Below are positions 8,501-15,749 of a stretch of DNA of 15,749 nt, piece by piece; position 1 is the first letter of the stretch, and every line of letters starts with the position of its first letter. Both the position numbers and the translations under genes were made by a program. The DNA is taken from assembly GCA_026770585.1 (NCBI GenBank), contig MU646304.1, positions 1,360,001-1,375,749 on the forward strand. The letters run 5' to 3'. The notes under the pieces are model-generated. The model was not told where the DNA came from, searched no databases, and worked only from the letters and a program-made list of their open reading frames with translations. Source of the DNA: Baffinella frigidus. Its lineage: Eukaryota > Cryptophyceae > Cryptomonadales > Baffinellaceae.

Positions 8501-11449
8501 GATCTCTCCAGAGAACTCTTCGACAAGCAGCCTCTTGAGGTCCTCCTCGGTCACGTGATCGATGTCCCCGCTCTCCCCGACTTGCACCCCCTCTGCGTCG
8601 TCTGTATCCATCTCACACCCGAACAGACCCACCTGATTCAGGGTGTGGGGTTTATGTAGGTGAGGTTGGGGAGCTCCAGCTGAGGGGGGAACTCCGACGT
8701 AGGTACCCCAGGTATCTATGTGGTGTTGCCCACACCAAACCAGCGCGAAGTCATGGCGAAGCGGGCCCTTTGCAAGACTGGAGTCGAACCCGTCGTGCGA
8801 CTCGCAACGTCTGCCAACCCTCCACGCAAGGCTGGAGGGGGGTCTATTCAAAAGTCAATTTCGCAAGGGAAAATGGCATTCAAAAGTCAATTTTAGTAAG
8901 AAAATGGCTCCAAGAGCGACCCTATGGCTCCAAGGGCGCCCCTAGAATACCCCACCCAAGGGTCTGGAGTGGTTCGCGTGGTGTCCCTCGGTAGAACGCG
9001 GTGTAGACCTACAGAGTGACCGAGCAACTGGTTGAGGTGGTGACGCGTGGGCGAGGGGTTTCGGGTGCAGGGTGTCGGGTTGTTTCCGAAACCTCAGCGT
9101 CGCGAAGCAAGGTCCCCGTGTCGTTCAAATCCCAGGGTGGAGGTGCTGACGGAAGGCATCCAGCTTCAGATATTTTACATCATGTTGAGGTATTTCATTA
9201 TCATTTACGCACCGCGTCGTAGGCCTTGCGGCCCTTGATGTACGACTCAATGTACTTGGTCGCGGAGCCTATCCCCAGCACCAGCACCCCCGTCGCCATC
9301 GGGTCCAGTGTCCCTCCGTGCCCGACCTGCGAACAAACACCGAGAAACATCGTTACAACCCAGGGGCGCCGGCGGTGAAAAAAGAGACCCTAGTGGCAGC
9401 GACTTCGAGGTTTGGGAGCCGATGCCCAGTACCAGCACCCCTGGCGTCATCGGATCCAGCGCCCCTCCGTGCCCGACCTGCCCCCCCACGTCGGGAAACA
9501 GCGTCACACCCCCGGTGATATGAGGCCGTGAGGGTTGAGGGATGCGGATGGGGTTTGAGGGATTTGGTTGATGGAATTCGGATGGGGGACGCGCGTTTCT
9601 CAAGGTTGAGGGTTGGAGGTTGCCGCCTCAGGATTCGGCTGGTAGGGCTGAGGGTCTGCGGGGCGGGAGATGCTGCGCAGATACGCAGCGAGTGCCTGGT
9701 CCGCTGAATTGATTGCATCATGTTGACTGATTCACTAACGGACCAGGCTGCTGCGATGGAGATTCATGCTTGAGGGACTTGGGACACTCCCACCACTCTT
9801 GACGCATAACAGGCTTCCCCGGTCCTATCACCGCCCAGTTCAGTCATCCGATTTGCACCAAGGTGCAAATCCTGCCAACTTCCATCAAAGGTGGTGGGGC
9901 TCTCGCAGCGAGCGGGCACTTGCTAGCTCCATCTCAGTCTATTTGGGCTCAACAATTTTATCTCGCACAATGTATTTATTGACTGGTTTTAGAAAGTCAA
10001 TTACCCCACAAAATCGTCAACGTGATATTCAAATCAGTAACAGTAAACAATAAGTTGACGATTATGTGGGGGAGTTGACTTCCTAAAACCAATTAATAAC
10101 TACATTGTGTGAGATAAAATTTGTTGAGCCGGGCTCTTTCCCCCTCCAAATTTGACGCATGTGTACCGCAACCTCAGCATGTCAACTTGAGAATAGTGTC
10201 AACCCTAGTGAGGCAGAGCTAGGCCGTGGGTCCTGCATAGCGCGACCCACGCGTTAGAGAGGTTGAGAAAAACTTGAACCGTTGTCCTGGGGACTGTGAC
10301 AGGCGAGAGGCAATGAAATTCGACTAGCAGGCTGCCTCGGAGCTAGACCTTGACGCGGCACTTGAACTTGCCCACTCGCGCCTGTCCGCGCGGCCGCACG
10401 TCCTGGCCCTCACGCGCAGCCGCGGCCGCCGCCTGGAATTGAGCGGGGTGTTACGTGTTGCGGGGACTTGCATATCCCAGCATTCAAAGGGGGGGGTAGG
10501 GGGGGGGGGGGGTAAGTCCGACCGCGTGCGGACGGCCTTCTTCCAGCTTGTCCCTGAGGTGGTTCTGCATCACGCCCCGCACCTGCGTCCCGCCCCCGGT
10601 TTATGCGCACGGCGAGGCACGCTCGAGCGAACCTGCCTGCCCGCCCCTTGCACGCGAGAACCCTGCGTGTGCCCCTGGGGCTGCCCAACTCCGAGATGCG
10701 GGTCGGGCCCGGGGCGACGCAGCACCACGATGGTGTGCGGGGAGTGGGGGGGGTCTGCCAGCGGATGGTTACCTTGGCGACAACGTCGAACGACGTCCAG
10801 TTCTGCGGCTTGTCCACAGCCAAAATCCCATGCATTCCCCTGCAAAAGGATCAGACGTCAGCGGTTGTGACCCGGGGATGCAGCCACGCTGGCGGCGTGT
10901 GCGTGACTTCGAGCTGGCGGCGTGTGCGTGACTGCGAGCACCCCAATGAATCCCCACTGCATTACTCACCCGGAGCTTCACCACACTTGGGGGGCTCCAG
11001 CGACTCCCAAACAAGCAAACAAGGAAGTCGCAGCGGTGCACGAAGGGCAGGAACGTGCCGGGATTCGAGACAAATGCGGATCGCGGGGCTCTCGCGGGAG
11101 ATGGGGGGGGGCAGTACAGGTTAAGCTGCATTTCATTCGCCATGATCTGCAGCCGGTTCTCCTCGGCAAGGCGCGCTTTCTTCTCAGGTGAAATAGTGCT
11201 CACTTTCCGCTGCGGATTGCCCCCGACGCGGGCCTGCTCTGGCGGCCGCGGCGCGCAGGTCACCGCTCCGGCGCTGCGGAAGGACCGCAGCGGGGAGCGG
11301 AAGCACGGGATCCCACCAGGCGCGCCGATGAAAGCGGATGCCACAGCATGAAATGGGCTGGAGATGCGCGCGATGCCGGTGCGGGAGCTGCTGCCGAGCA
11401 CGACGACAGAGAGCATCAGGCAGAATATCGCCCGCCCCCAGAACAACAT
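4909..11449 (-). CDS. truB: TruB/PUS4-family tRNA pseudouridine-55 synthase, ten exons, with organelle-type leader
   Basis: Predicted to isomerise U55 in the tRNA T-loop to pseudouridine. Exons in transcription order: 11449-11118, 10839-10773, 10582-10523, 10432-10349, 9326-9213, 8632-8495, 7729-7658, 7080-6958, 5648-5529, 4971-4909 (stop included). The joined frame is open, about 390 residues. Introns are phase 0 except the first (phase 2). Motifs: GILAVDKPQNWTSFDVV (about 114-130); VGHGGTLDPMATGVL with catalytic Asp near 189; GCEMDTDDAEG; APPSYSAIKQNGKRSYELA (266-284); DCGSGTYIRSL (320-330) with the motif Arg; LGSKAHMTALRRTKQGEF in exon 9. GHGGTLDP, TRTKQG-like spacing and absence of a PUA domain resemble eukaryotic TRUB1/PUS4 more than bacterial TruB. 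Between the first motif and the catalytic loop lies an extra Ala/Arg/Lys-rich stretch (exons 3-4). The last exon, an acidic tail of seven Glu, is the weakest call. Alternatively exon 9 reads on to a stop at 5403. Confidence 0.92.
5484..5531 (-). repeat. 39-bp tandem duplication creating two in-frame donors for TruB exon 9
   Basis: On the minus strand, TGCGAG|gtgtgc (exon end 5529) is followed 39 nt later by TGTGAG|gtgtgc (exon end 5490). The intervening sequence resembles its neighbour (GTGTGCTTTTATCTC and GTGTGCATTTATCTC). Use of the second donor would add 13 in-frame residues. Confidence 0.6.
5780..5812 (-). pseudogene. Second, more decayed copy of the start of TruB exon 9
   Basis: The minus-strand frame reads VKNFAQKLGSK over the same 33 nt as exon 9 and the copy at 6189-6221. 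Here the base run before it ends in ccg, so the acceptor AG is missing. It lies 164 bp upstream, in the transcription sense, of the functional exon start. Confidence 0.6.
5860..6130. other. Part of TruB intron 8 with short inverted segments
   Basis: Between the two exon 9 copies there is no recognisable gene. Short pairs such as CGGAACCCCC near 5910 and GGGGGGTTCCTACGG near 6010 suggest a degraded foldback element. Confidence 0.3.
6189..6221 (-). pseudogene. Copy of the first 33 nt of TruB exon 9, with acceptor
   Basis: The minus-strand sequence ccctttttgcag, a good pyrimidine tract and acceptor, is followed by a frame reading VKDSAWKLGSK. The real exon 9 (5648-5529) starts VKDLARKLGSK. Similarity ends after 11 codons, and the frame meets a stop four codons later. 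Used as a terminal exon it would truncate the enzyme just after the YIRSL motif. Confidence 0.65.
6265..6300. repeat. Hairpin in TruB intron 8
   Basis: AAGTC-GGACCAGA pairs with TCTGGTCC-GACTT around a tight centre. It probably belongs to a larger decayed element, because GAGCGACCTCGG upstream and CCTCGCTCGAC downstream also pair imperfectly. Confidence 0.45.
6693..6819. mobile_element. MITE-like element with TAGCTCTGCCT ends
   Basis: The left end TAGCTCTGCCTGGGTTGA pairs with the right end TCAACCCGACTGAGGCAGAGCTA reversed, apart from a small gap. An internal hairpin, CCGGTCT...AGACCGG, follows the left end. It contains GGTACAAATCCGTCAACT, which recurs near 8100. About 127 bp, in TruB intron 8. 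Confidence 0.75.
6847..6895 (-). pseudogene. Partial second copy of TruB exon 8 (YIRSL motif) inside intron 8
   Basis: The minus-strand frame reads HFVLTIDCGSETYIRSL and ends at the same gtccgc donor as the functional exon at 7080-6958 (HLTVDCGSGTYIRSL). The Gly before TYIRS is changed to Glu. The upstream 24 or so codons of the real exon are absent, and no good acceptor lies directly before the similarity. The copy sits about 110 bp downstream, in the transcription sense, of the real exon. Confidence 0.75.
7423..7640 (-). repeat. Telomere-type heptamer tract in TruB intron 7
   Basis: GGGTTTGGGGT/GGGTTTAG-type units on the plus strand, so the C-rich form lies on the sense strand of the TruB gene. 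A unit of about 50-60 bp containing GAGTGTG(T/C)TGGGGGTTTG is repeated, showing higher-order structure. Confidence 0.85.
7925..8186. repeat. Partial TAGCTCTG-family element and hairpin in TruB intron 6
   Basis: Positions 8091-8122 match 6751-6782 (core GGTACAAATCCGTCAACT), and GACAGAGCTA ends near 8179 as in the 6693-6819 element. The left terminus is not found. TCGCCTT...AAGGCGA near 7927-7960 forms a GC-rich hairpin. Confidence 0.5.
8249..8478 (-). repeat. Telomere-type heptamer tract beside the TruB exon 6 donor
   Basis: Near-continuous GGGTTTA/GGGTTCA units on the plus strand, ending about 15-20 bp from the exon 6 donor at 8494. The sense RNA would carry the C-rich form. The tract yields open frames with repeated Gly-Phe-Arg-Val, which are not genes. 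Confidence 0.9.
8846..8943. repeat. Short tandem duplications in TruB intron 5
   Basis: ATTCAAAAGTCAATTT occurs at about 8846 and 8879, each followed by a G/A-rich run and AAAATGGC. ATGGCTCCAAG occurs at about 8904 and 8924. The remainder of the intron shows no recognised element. Confidence 0.6.
9403..9477 (-). pseudogene. Second copy of TruB exon 5 (catalytic loop) inside intron 4
   Basis: On the minus strand, an intact-looking acceptor (ggggggcag) is followed by a frame reading VGHGGALDPMTPGVLVLGIG and then SQTSK. This is closely similar to the functional exon at 9326-9213 and keeps the catalytic-loop Asp. Similarity stops after about 25 codons and no gt donor follows at the matching place, so it cannot simply replace exon 5. 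Several differences are third-position changes (GAC/GAT, GTG/GTA, ATA/ATC). It is most simply a decaying tandem exon duplication; an alternative exon with a different donor is possible. Confidence 0.75.
9850..9871. repeat. 22-bp hairpin in TruB intron 4
   Basis: GATTTGCACC, AA, GGTGCAAATC is a perfect stem. The following CAAATCCTGCCAACT resembles the CAAATCCGTCAACT core of the TAGCTCTG elements. Confidence 0.55.
9924..10221. mobile_element. Foldback/MITE element with about 76-bp arms in TruB intron 4
   Basis: Imperfect outer ends TAGCTCCATCTCAGT and GAGGCAGAGCTA match the 6693-6819 family. Inside, arms 9947-10021 and 10054-10130 are long imperfect reverse complements (GGCTCAACAATTTTATCTCG against GAGATAAAATTTGTTGAGCC) around a loop of about 32 bp. 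It is A/T-richer than its surroundings and has no coding capacity. Confidence 0.8.
10888..10938. repeat. Two tandem 25-bp units in TruB intron 1
   Basis: GCTGGCGGCGTGTGCGTGAC followed by T/G-CGAG is repeated twice in succession. Confidence 0.7.
11118..11449 (-). CDS. Exon 1 of the TruB-like gene: signal-like leader with ASAF motif
   Basis: This exon encodes residues 1-110 before the TruB domain. Residues 7-19 (AIFCLMLSVVVLG) form a hydrophobic core after a short basic start. ASAF follows at 37-40, then a Ser/Arg/Pro-rich, acid-poor stretch to about residue 75, and then a Lys/Glu-rich linker. A signal peptide, ASAF and a transit-like region together form the known bipartite layout of preproteins for secondary red-type plastids. 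The gap between hydrophobic core and ASAF, about 17 residues, is longer than usual, so cleavage there is inferred. The donor splits codon 111 (CT|gtactg) and joins the G at 10839. An in-frame upstream Met at 11551 would add 34 residues. Confidence 0.7.
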
Positions 11450-11790
11450 GCAGGGTCGTGTTCCCCCCAGCGGCGAGGAGACAAAGCGCGCGGCGTGTCT
11501 TTGGGTCTCGAAGGTAAAGCGACTCGCCTTTTTGACCAAGGAGACAGGCAAAATCTGGCGATTCCCCCAAAAGGAGAGGGGCGTCTTCGTCGTATCCCCT
11601 TTGTCTGTCAGAACTTTGCTGACGACCGTACATTAGGGGAAACCTCTGCACGACCACCCTTCTCTCCTTTAATCGTTGGTGTCTGACTGATCTCTTTCAT
11701 CTTTGGTAACTGACTGATTTCACCTCACCCCCTCACACAACCCCTCTCACCTTGTGGGGTATCCGTAGTTGGAACTATTATACTTCAACT
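11450..11790. other. Upstream flank of the TruB-like gene
   Basis: No gene is recognised. The frame of exon 1 stays open to a Met at 11551, which would add 34 basic, acid-poor residues. CTGACTGATCTC and CTGACTGATTTC near 11690 and 11713 form a short direct repeat. GGTATCC-TAGTTG (11758 on) pairs with CAACTATGGGATACC (to 11800) as a hairpin at the border of the next repeat. No clear TATA box lies on the minus strand here. Confidence 0.4.
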
Positions 11791-12280
11791 ATGGGATACC
11801 ATGAGCCTCATCAAGGCTGACTTGGGTTCGGTGCGTGGGAGGGCATGGTCACCAATTGGTATACCTCCAAACACCCCAAGAGAACCGCCCTGTATCCCCT
11901 CTTCACGAGCCTCTGCACTGGAGAGCGAAACGCGATCCGAGAGCAAAAATGCTTTCTCTGCAGTCCTTTCTACGGAAGGGCGTGTCGTTGGACTATGTTG
12001 GGAGCATTTAAAACCTAAAGGACCTAAAGGACCTAAAGGACCATGGGATACCATGAGCCTCAAAGAAGGCTGACTTGGGTTCGGTGCGTGTAAGTGAGCA
12101 TGGGAGCGATGTCGTATACCTTCACCCACCCCAACAGAGCCACCCTGTATCCCCTCTTCACGAGCCTCTGCACTGGAGAGCTAAACGCGATCCGAAAGAA
12201 AAAAAATCTGCAGTTCTTTATACGGAAGGGCGTGTCGTTGGGCTATGTTGGGCGAAATTAAAACCTAGGACCTAAAGGAT
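11791..12280. repeat. Tandem pair of a dispersed repeat of about 245 bp
   Basis: Copy 1 (11791-12042) and copy 2 (12043-12280) share ATGGGATACCATGAGCCTCA, CTGACTTGGGTTCGGTGCGT, CCTCTTCACGAGCCTCTGCA and GGAAGGGCGTGTCGTTGG, with small indels. Both end in AAAACCTA followed by ACCTAAAGG units (three in copy 1). Antisense fragments of the 3' half lie at 2772-2823 and 14007-14070. A 3' short-repeat tail and 3'-biased fragments fit a SINE-like retroposon, but no convincing pol III box pair is visible. Confidence 0.75.
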
Positions 12281-12365
12281 CTGGGCCAGGAGCGTGCGTT
12301 TCCCAGCCTCTGCCTGCTCTTCTGTGTTCGCCGCAATCACCTTTCTTTCCGGAAGGCACGACAAA

Positions 12366-13215
12366 CACAAAACACAAAAACCAAAACCCTAAACACAAAA
12401 ACCTAGACCCTACACAATAAAACCTCAACCATAAGCCCTAAGCCCTCACTCAACCTTAAGCCCTCGTGTGTGAGTGTGAATAAATGTAGAGGAAACCCAA
12501 AAGCCCGAAAAACAAATTCAGGCTTGAGATGACCGTGTGTAGAGGTTATCTGGACCAGGCCGCTCAAAAACCGGCTTCAACCATAAACCCTAAACCATAA
12601 ACCCTGAACCCCAAACCCTAAACCCTTGACCCTAAATCCTGAACCCTAAAACCTCAACACTAAACACTACACCCAAACCCTGAACCAAAAACCATAAGCC
12701 ATAAACCATAAACCATAAACCATAAACCATAAACCATAAACCATAAACCATAAACCATAAACCATAAACCATAAACCTTTACATCCTGCACCCTGAACCC
12801 TAAAACTTGAATACATTTAAAACCATGAACCCTAAATACTCAACCCTAAACCCTACACCCTAAACCCTGAAAAAACACCAACCATAAAACCTGAACCCGA
12901 AAACGTCAACCCTAAACCCTAAACCCCAAACACCAAACACCAAACCCCAAACTCCAAATTCTAAACCCCAAACCCCAAACTCCAAACTCCAAACCCCAAA
13001 CCCCAAAACCCAAAACCCAAACCCCAAACCCCAAACCACCAACCCTGAACTCTGAACCCTAAACCTCAAACCTCGAACCTCAAACCTAAAACCTAAAACC
13101 TAAAACCTAAAACCTAAAACCTAAAAATTTAATCCTCAAGCCCAAAACCTGAAACCTGAAACCTAAAACCTATATCCTAAAACCTGATACCTAGAACCCA
13201 AAACCTGAACAAGCC
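12366..13215 (+). repeat. Large telomere-type heptamer array with local variant blocks
   Basis: C-rich heptamers on the plus strand. Some sections are homogeneous for single variants: (CCATAAA)n of about 12 units at 12690-12777 and (CCTAAAA)n of about 6 units at 13083-13127, with CCCCAAA in between. Positions 12470-12570 are non-repetitive. No exons were found inside. Confidence 0.9.
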
Positions 13216-14006
13216 CTACTAGACAGAACCAGGAGAAAGTGTCGACGGCAGAACATAACTATTTTAGAAGCTGAACTGAAGAGCTGCAACGTTTGCCCAA
13301 CGATCGAAGAAGGACAACGGAAGAAGAGATTTGCCCAGGGAAGAAGCTCGCTACCTAAAAGTGGGGAGGTGGCTCACGCAGTTTACACGTTCTGTACGAA
13401 TGGAGACAGGCAAGACTGCCCAGAAAGTGACTTCACAGCGAAATGGCTCAAGGGTGTACATTCCTACGATGGTACAACCTGAGGCGACCCTCTGTGGCAG
13501 GCGCCTTAGGGCATGTTTCGAGACCCGAATGCCTCATACAAAATGATCACTTGAGCACAGGGTCTCGCACTGTACCTGCAAAAATGTTGTGTTTGCGAAG
13601 ATCGAGAGCTTTTTGGCGAGATAATTAGGTCCCGTTGGGGTCTCGAATAGTCTTGTTGATTTTGGCGAGTTCAATTTTCAAGTGCACCGTCGGCCGGCCT
13701 ATTGGTCGACCGGAAATCCGGTTTCCCATTCTGTGGCGGTTTCCTTGCACGCAGTTGCTTTATCAGGCGACGCCTGAAGTCATCAGAGAGTTGACTAGAA
13801 ATATTTTTGGATCACGGGAGGAGCGGAGTGTTTCTGCTTGACATGTATTTGCGTTGAAATGGCTCACGATGCTGGCCCTTGACTGCGGGCTTGGTCGATC
13901 CCCTGCGGAAGCTGGGATTAAAGGGGTTCCCCGCTCCTTTGACGCCGTTGGTTCTTGATCTTGCCCCGCGACTGATTTCTATCCACTCCGCGCCCGGGGG
14001 GGGGAA

Positions 14007-14070
14007 GTCCTTTAGGTCCTTTAGGTTTTAATTTCTTCCAACATAGCCCAACGTCGCGCCCTTCCGTAGC
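14007..14070 (-). repeat. Fragment of the dispersed repeat, antisense
   Basis: GTCCTTTAGGTCCTTTAGGT followed by TTTAATTTCTTCCAACATAGCCC and CGCCCTTCCG is the reverse complement of the 3' end of the units at 11791-12280, with two tail repeats retained. Confidence 0.8.
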
Positions 14071-14529
14071 CCGAGAATCCAAATGGCTCAAAGCACTCTG
14101 ATTTCGTTGATTTCGTGTTCATTAAACAGGATTGTCGGCATAATATGCAGAGTGTAAAGCGCATCATCACGTCCTCTCGGAGACAAGATGAGGAGAACAG
14201 CCACGACATCTCACCGGTCGGAGATATAAAAGAATAGTTAAATGGTGTGCTGTTTACATGCGATATTTTTAGCTTGCATTAATGGATTTCGAATTGATGG
14301 ACTGTTTACCCCACAAAAGTTAGTTGGTGTGACTCTTTTTCTATTAATGGAGGCAAAAGTGTTTTTGTGTTTTTTTTAACGCGTCTTCTTGGTCATTGCA
14401 ACGACCTTTTTTTCGAACCCTAAAAATCATGCGCCCATATTCTCATACAATGGTGGACGGCTCCAAACATCAAGAGGAAACGACGCAATTCAGGACGTGA
14501 AGATCTCTAAAAGGATTGTATATCCAGCT

Positions 14530-14537
14530 TATAAATA
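14530..14537 (+). promoter_or_regulatory. TATA-like box
   Basis: TATAAATA sits in an A/T-rich stretch about 290 bp before the GC-rich block starting near 14820. It could serve a plus-strand gene there. The match is to consensus only, and in A/T-rich sequence it may be chance. Confidence 0.2.
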
Positions 14538-14819
14538 GCCTGTACAAGTCCATAAAACCCTGGGCCTTTAAAAGCTCGGGGACTTCCCCCTCCGGGTGCG
14601 GTCTTGGTTTGGACCAGGGCGCGCCATTGGACCATGGTACATCATGTATTGTACCCCAATTTCCGTAACTCAGGTGACTCTCTAAACAACGAGGCGCAAA
14701 AAGCCCGAGATGAGAGTTTACTACAGCGATTTTTTTAGATGGCCGTAGTCAAGGGTACGAGATGATCAGGTCATTTCATATTACTACAGCCAGTAACTCC
14801 GTTTTTTTTAATTTGACCT

Positions 14820-15330
14820 CGGTTGCAGATGAACCCCTTGCCCCGTGGCAAGGTCAAACGAAAACCCTGCACCTCCCCCTTTGCTGTCCCACGCAAACCC
14901 CGCACCTCTCTCTTCGAACAGCAACCCCGTGCGCACGGGTTCCCAGCGCAGCGTTCGTCCGCCCTGCCGACAGCAGTTTCTGGAACTCCTAGAGGCGGAT
15001 CTGCTGACCACTGATTCACACTTCGGGGTCCGCCGCGAACACGGCCCGCGCAGCGTTCCACGATGGTGCGGCAGAGCAGAGCGCTGTCATTCTCCGTCGG
15101 CGCGCTCGCCCTCGACGCAGGCTTCTCCCCCGCGACGGGTGTCATCAGAAAAAAGGCTCGAGTGGGCGGCAGGCCCACGCCCGTGACGATGAGCCCGTTG
15201 CGTGTCGCCAGGCGCATGAGGAGCATGCATCCTGCATGCGGAGACGCATCTTTATCAAAAAGCGAAAACAAGGAGCCAGGCGAAATTCGGTTGCAGATGG
15301 CGTCGCCCGAGAGCCACCTCATCGCCCCGT
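14820..15330. other. GC-rich exon-like block, strand and frame unresolved
   Basis: Composition rises sharply to that of the exons elsewhere. On the plus strand, ttgcag|ATGGCGTCGCC...GCCCC|gtaaac (15299-15329) looks like an exon with a donor leading into C-rich heptamers, as in exon 1 at 146. On the minus strand, 15314 to about 14771 is one open frame, and another frame reads WNAARAVFAADPEV. TCGGTTGCAGATG occurs twice (14819-14831 and 15289-15301). No protein family is recognised. Confidence 0.35.
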
Positions 15331-15749
15331 AAACCCCGAACCCTGAACCCCAAGCGCTGAACCCTGAACCGTAAACCCTGAACCCTAAACCCCAAACCCT
15401 GAACCCTAGACGCTGAGCGCCCAACCTTGAACCATAAACTCCACACCCTCAAACCTCAAAACTCAGCATTAAACTCTAGACCCTAAACCCTAAACACTGA
15501 ACTCTGATCCCAAATCACTAAACTCTGAACCCTAAACTCCAAACCCTAAACCCTAAACCCTAAACCCTGAAAGCTGAACCCAAATTTCTGATCCCCACAA
15601 CATCAAACTTGAACCCCAAACCCCAAACCACAAACCCCAAACCCCAAACCCCAAACCTCAAATCCTAAACTCTAAACCTTACACCCCAACCCCTAAATCC
15701 CAAACCCCAACCCCCAAACATCACACCCCAAACCCCAAACTTCAAACTC
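15331..15749 (+). repeat. Telomere-type heptamer tract to the window end
   Basis: CCCTAAA, CCCTGAA and CCCCAAA units, C-rich on the plus strand, begin immediately after the possible donor at 15330. They become CCCCAAA-dominated toward the end. Confidence 0.9.

Larger units (their letters stand above)
13216..14820. other. Region without a recognisable gene
   Basis: Composition changes to moderately A/T-rich unique sequence. The open frames are short and show no family resemblance or convincing splice pattern. CCGGAAATCCGG near 13712 is a small palindrome. A dispersed-repeat fragment lies at 14007-14070. Confidence 0.5.

Noticed and set aside
8760-8850. Minus-strand tRNA-like B box (GGTTCGACTCC)
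   Set aside because: The T-arm pairs only partly, and no matching acceptor stem or correctly spaced A box is visible.
13635-13841. Open frame with a hydrophobic start resembling a signal peptide
   Set aside because: The first codon is TTG and there is no homology or splice context; likely chance.
1-15749. CRISPR arrays or bacterial operons
   Set aside because: Repeats are heptamers or inverted-repeat elements without uniform spacers, and genes are split by spliceosomal introns.

Overview
This window is intron-rich, repeat-rich nuclear DNA from a eukaryote, most likely an alga. There are no bacterial-style operons. Coding sequence appears only as short GC-rich exons (45-138 nt internally) separated by introns of 90-1309 nt. 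The introns and flanks carry degenerate heptamers related to the plant-type telomere repeat CCCTAAA, plus palindromic (MITE-like) elements. Every intron I can place has G|gt...ag|G borders, and nearly all are phase 0. The leader of the best gene has a hydrophobic signal-like segment followed by ASAF, the motif that marks plastid preproteins in algae with secondary red-type plastids. The lineage cannot be settled from this window.

Layout. (1) Positions 78-2978, plus strand: seven internal exons of an unrecognised protein made of about four degenerate 56-58-residue repeats (xCLxSFLxxLP core). The 5' end lies outside the window and the 3' end is unresolved. (2) 2.2-4.8 kb: a cluster of inverted-repeat elements with TACAGGG-type ends, lying partly in intron 5 and mostly downstream of the last exon. 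It includes an 825-bp element with matching 8-bp flanking duplications, as expected for a hAT-like non-autonomous transposon. (3) 4909-11449, minus strand: a ten-exon TruB/PUS4-family tRNA pseudouridine-55 synthase of about 390 residues, with all core motifs. (4) 11.8-12.3 kb: a tandem pair of a dispersed repeat that has further fragments at 2772-2823 and 14007-14070. (5) 12.36-13.2 kb: heptamer repeats. (6) 13.2-14.8 kb: no gene seen. (7) 14.82-15.33 kb: a GC-rich exon-like block of uncertain strand. (8) 15.33 kb to the end: more heptamers.

The two main genes converge on the transposon cluster. The most unusual feature is that introns of the TruB gene hold partial, diverged second copies of its own exons: one of exon 5, one of exon 8 and two of the start of exon 9. 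Some copies keep splice acceptors and mainly conservative changes. The plus-strand repeat gene shows related signs of intron birth: an intron flanked by 13-bp direct repeats, and an exon whose proposed start lies inside one arm of a perfect 38-bp inverted repeat.
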